The translations under genes and the position numbers were made by a program. From NCBI GenBank assembly GCA_028288485.1, contig JAQBNO010000110.1, positions 1 to 64,000 on the forward strand: DNA of 64,000 nucleotides, written 5' to 3'. The first letter of the stretch is position 1. Each line of letters opens with the position of its first letter. A model generated the notes under the pieces. It was not told where the DNA came from, ran no database searches, and worked only from the letters and a program-made list of their open reading frames with translations. This document shows positions 62,595 to 64,000 of this stretch, piece by piece. The DNA comes from Segetibacter sp. Its GTDB lineage: Bacteria; Bacteroidota; Bacteroidia; Chitinophagales; Chitinophagaceae.

Positions 62595-64000
62595 CTAACG
62601 AACGAGGGTAACATTTCCTTTAAAGGGGAACACAATATTATTAACGCAAACTACTTCTAACAGGTACACATAAACGTCGGGTTGCATTTCCTTCCCATTC
62701 ATTCTACCGTCCCACCCATACGCCGGGTTATTCGCACTTATTCCATCTCTTGCAAACACCACCTGTCCCCAGCGGTTAAATATTTTGAAAGTCCTGATAT
62801 TATAAAGTCCCGAACCACGCGGATAAAAACTATCGTTCATGCCATCACCATTTGGAGAGAAAGTATTTGGCATATACACGTTTGCATTATTACAAATTAC
62901 GTTAACAAGAATATCATCAGTTGCTGTACAGTTTCCATCGTTATATGCTGTAACATTAAAGGTGGTAGTTTCTTTCGGCGCTGCCAACGGCTCTGCACAC
63001 GATCCACAACTCAACCCCTGCTCGGGTGTCCATCTCCATTTGGTAATATCAGCCGTATTTTTAGTTTTCAGCTTAATAGCGCTTCCCAGTTGTACTGTTA
63101 TAGCAGCGCCGTTGGTTATGTCAGTTACGGGTTTTGGATAAACCTTCAATTTTATATTAGCGGTTTCTTTAAAACATCCGAGCGTGTCTTTACCGGTAAC
63201 CACGTAGGTAATTGTTGTATCAGGCTTGCTTTTTACAGTTCCGCTTTTCGCGTTGTCAAGGTATAACGGAGGTGTCCAGGTATACACGTCGGCACCTGTT
63301 ACCTGTAAGTCTATTGATTCGCCGATACATAATGTGTCACCTTTTGGAACCACCATTTTAAATGGATGCAATACTTTAATTGTAATTGAGTCCTGGTTCG
63401 TACAACCAAACACCGTCTTTCCTGTTACATAATAGGTCGTTAATTTGTCGGGCTTGGCTACCGGCTTATCACAGTTTGTACAACTCAGAGAATTATTAGA
63501 TTTCCAGGTGTATTTATCCGCTCCTGTTACCTGCAAGGTATAACTGGTGAACTTGCAGATAGTAGTATCGCGCCCAGCATCTACTACCGGCTTCGGATGA
63601 ATAATCACTTTCCTGCTTACCTCATCTGTACAACCATCGCTATTTGTAACTTTTACAACTACAGGGTAACTGCCGGCTTTGGGGTAAGTTTGTAATACAG
63701 GATTTTGAGTGCGGGAGATTTGTCCGTTCCCCAGATCCCAGTTCCAGGTCACCTTAGAAGTGTCTGTTCTTACAAAGGCTCCTTTAAAAGTCAACTGGCC
63801 AGGTTCACATGCTGATGTATCTCCCATAATCCTTACATCGGGCGAGTTAACAACTTTAATATATTTTTCTTCAACAGTGGTATCAGCACAGCCAAACTTA
63901 GTGGTAGTAATTAAAGTAACGTTATAATAGCCGGTGGTGGTAAATTTATGCGTTGCGGCCCTGCCGGTTGATATACCTCCATCTCCAAAATTCCACTTAC
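62595..64000 (-). CDS. PKD-repeat protein with gliding-type (CHU/type B) T9SS C-terminal domain, partial
   Basis: C-terminal 468 residues of a larger surface protein; the frame is open to the right edge, so the start is outside the window. Seen in order: one PKD domain at the edge (WNFGDGG, TTTGYYNVTLIT), a second one (WNWDLGNGQISRTQNP, YPKAGSYPVVVKVTNSDGC), then three repeated Cys-rich units (YTWKSNNSLSCTNCDKP, YTWTPPLYL, WRWTPEQGLSCGSCAEP), and the type B signal domain (YMPNTFSPNGDGMNDSFYPRG, IFNRWGQVVFARDG, YGWDGRMNGKEMQPDVYVYLLE). Such proteins are exported by the T9SS and kept on the cell surface; SprB-like adhesins share this end. An internal ATG at 63827 is not the true start. Confidence 0.9.
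   Translation of the reverse strand, partial: KWNFGDGGISTGRAATHKFTTTGYYNVTLITTTKFGCADTTVEEKYIKVVNSPDVRIMGDTSACEPGQLTFKGAFVRTDTSKVTWNWDLGNGQISRTQNPVLQTYPKAGSYPVVVKVTNSDGCTDEVSRKVIIHPKPVVDAGRDTTICKFTSYTLQVTGADKYTWKSNNSLSCTNCDKPVAKPDKLTTYYVTGKTVFGCTNQDSITIKVLHPFKMVVPKGDTLCIGESIDLQVTGADVYTWTPPLYLDNAKSGTVKSKPDTTITYVVTGKDTLGCFKETANIKLKVYPKPVTDITNGAAITVQLGSAIKLKTKNTADITKWRWTPEQGLSCGSCAEPLAAPKETTTFNVTAYNDGNCTATDDILVNVICNNANVYMPNTFSPNGDGMNDSFYPRGSGLYNIRTFKIFNRWGQVVFARDGISANNPAYGWDGRMNGKEMQPDVYVYLLEVVCVNNIVFPFKGNVTLVR

Noticed and set aside
1-64000. tRNA, rRNA, CRISPR arrays and complete insertion sequences
   Set aside because: Scanning for T-loop-like sequence, regularly spaced direct repeats and transposase motifs by eye gave nothing credible; a dedicated search could still find a diverged element.

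Overview
This window looks like a chromosomal segment of a gliding-type Bacteroidota, most likely a Chitinophagaceae relative. The signs are a GldJ lipoprotein, a PorE-like OmpA protein, type IX secretion (T9SS) C-terminal domains at both window edges, a SusC/SusD pair, and promoters of the Bacteroidota type (TTTG, about 20 bp, TAnnTTTG). I saw no tRNA, rRNA, CRISPR array or intact insertion sequence. Family names come from reading motifs; no database search was run.

Layout. 1-4.7 kb: a broken T9SS cargo tail, dTDP-rhamnose reductase, a DegT-type sugar aminotransferase and Kdo transferase (envelope sugars). 4.7-8.8 kb: thymidine kinase, a cytochrome c maturation group (ccmB, ccmC, ccmD-like) and a glutamate dehydrogenase-family gene. 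9-13.4 kb: gldJ, murF, thioredoxin and a DUF983 protein. 13.4-20.3 kb: a 946-residue low-complexity secreted protein, then metZ, an OsmC protein, metX and queE. 20.4-25 kb: PorE-like protein, a transglutaminase-fold protein and dprA. 25.1-34.4 kb: a one-directional sulfate assimilation cluster (cysH, cysE, cysK, cobA, cysJ, cysI and a precorrin-2 dehydrogenase/TSUP fusion) read from a good promoter upstream of cysH. 34.7-42.7 kb: an accessory stretch with a membrane J-protein, a patatin phospholipase, two proteins with a deoxyribosyltransferase-like N-terminus and a helical TPR-like middle (one ending in a SLOG-like domain), an LpxR-like outer-membrane protein and a small lipoprotein. 43.5-49.7 kb: a response regulator, an FAH-family enzyme, pth, rplY, prs, radC and small proteins. 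49.8-57.4 kb: an intact SusC/SusD/DUF1735 operon next to the wreck of a second SusC/SusD pair. 57.5-64 kb: two outer-membrane proteins, folD, a repeat-rich gap and the C-terminal part of a large PKD/CHU-type T9SS protein.

The most interesting locus is 35.8-40.9 kb. A patatin lipase sits beside two proteins that each join a DRHyd/TIR-like domain, with its YELG glutamate kept, to a long helical scaffold. This resembles the predicted NAD-derived-signal immune systems related to the animal ASK signalosome. That reading is an inference.

A second theme is a dispersed short repeat (core TGCGACGCAACG, or the variant GTGAGTGACACAAC, next to GTACAAG) found in at least 15 places, mostly at gene 3' ends. 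Two head-to-head pairs bound segments of nearly equal size (about 290 bp), and one core lies in frame in the linker of cysJ.
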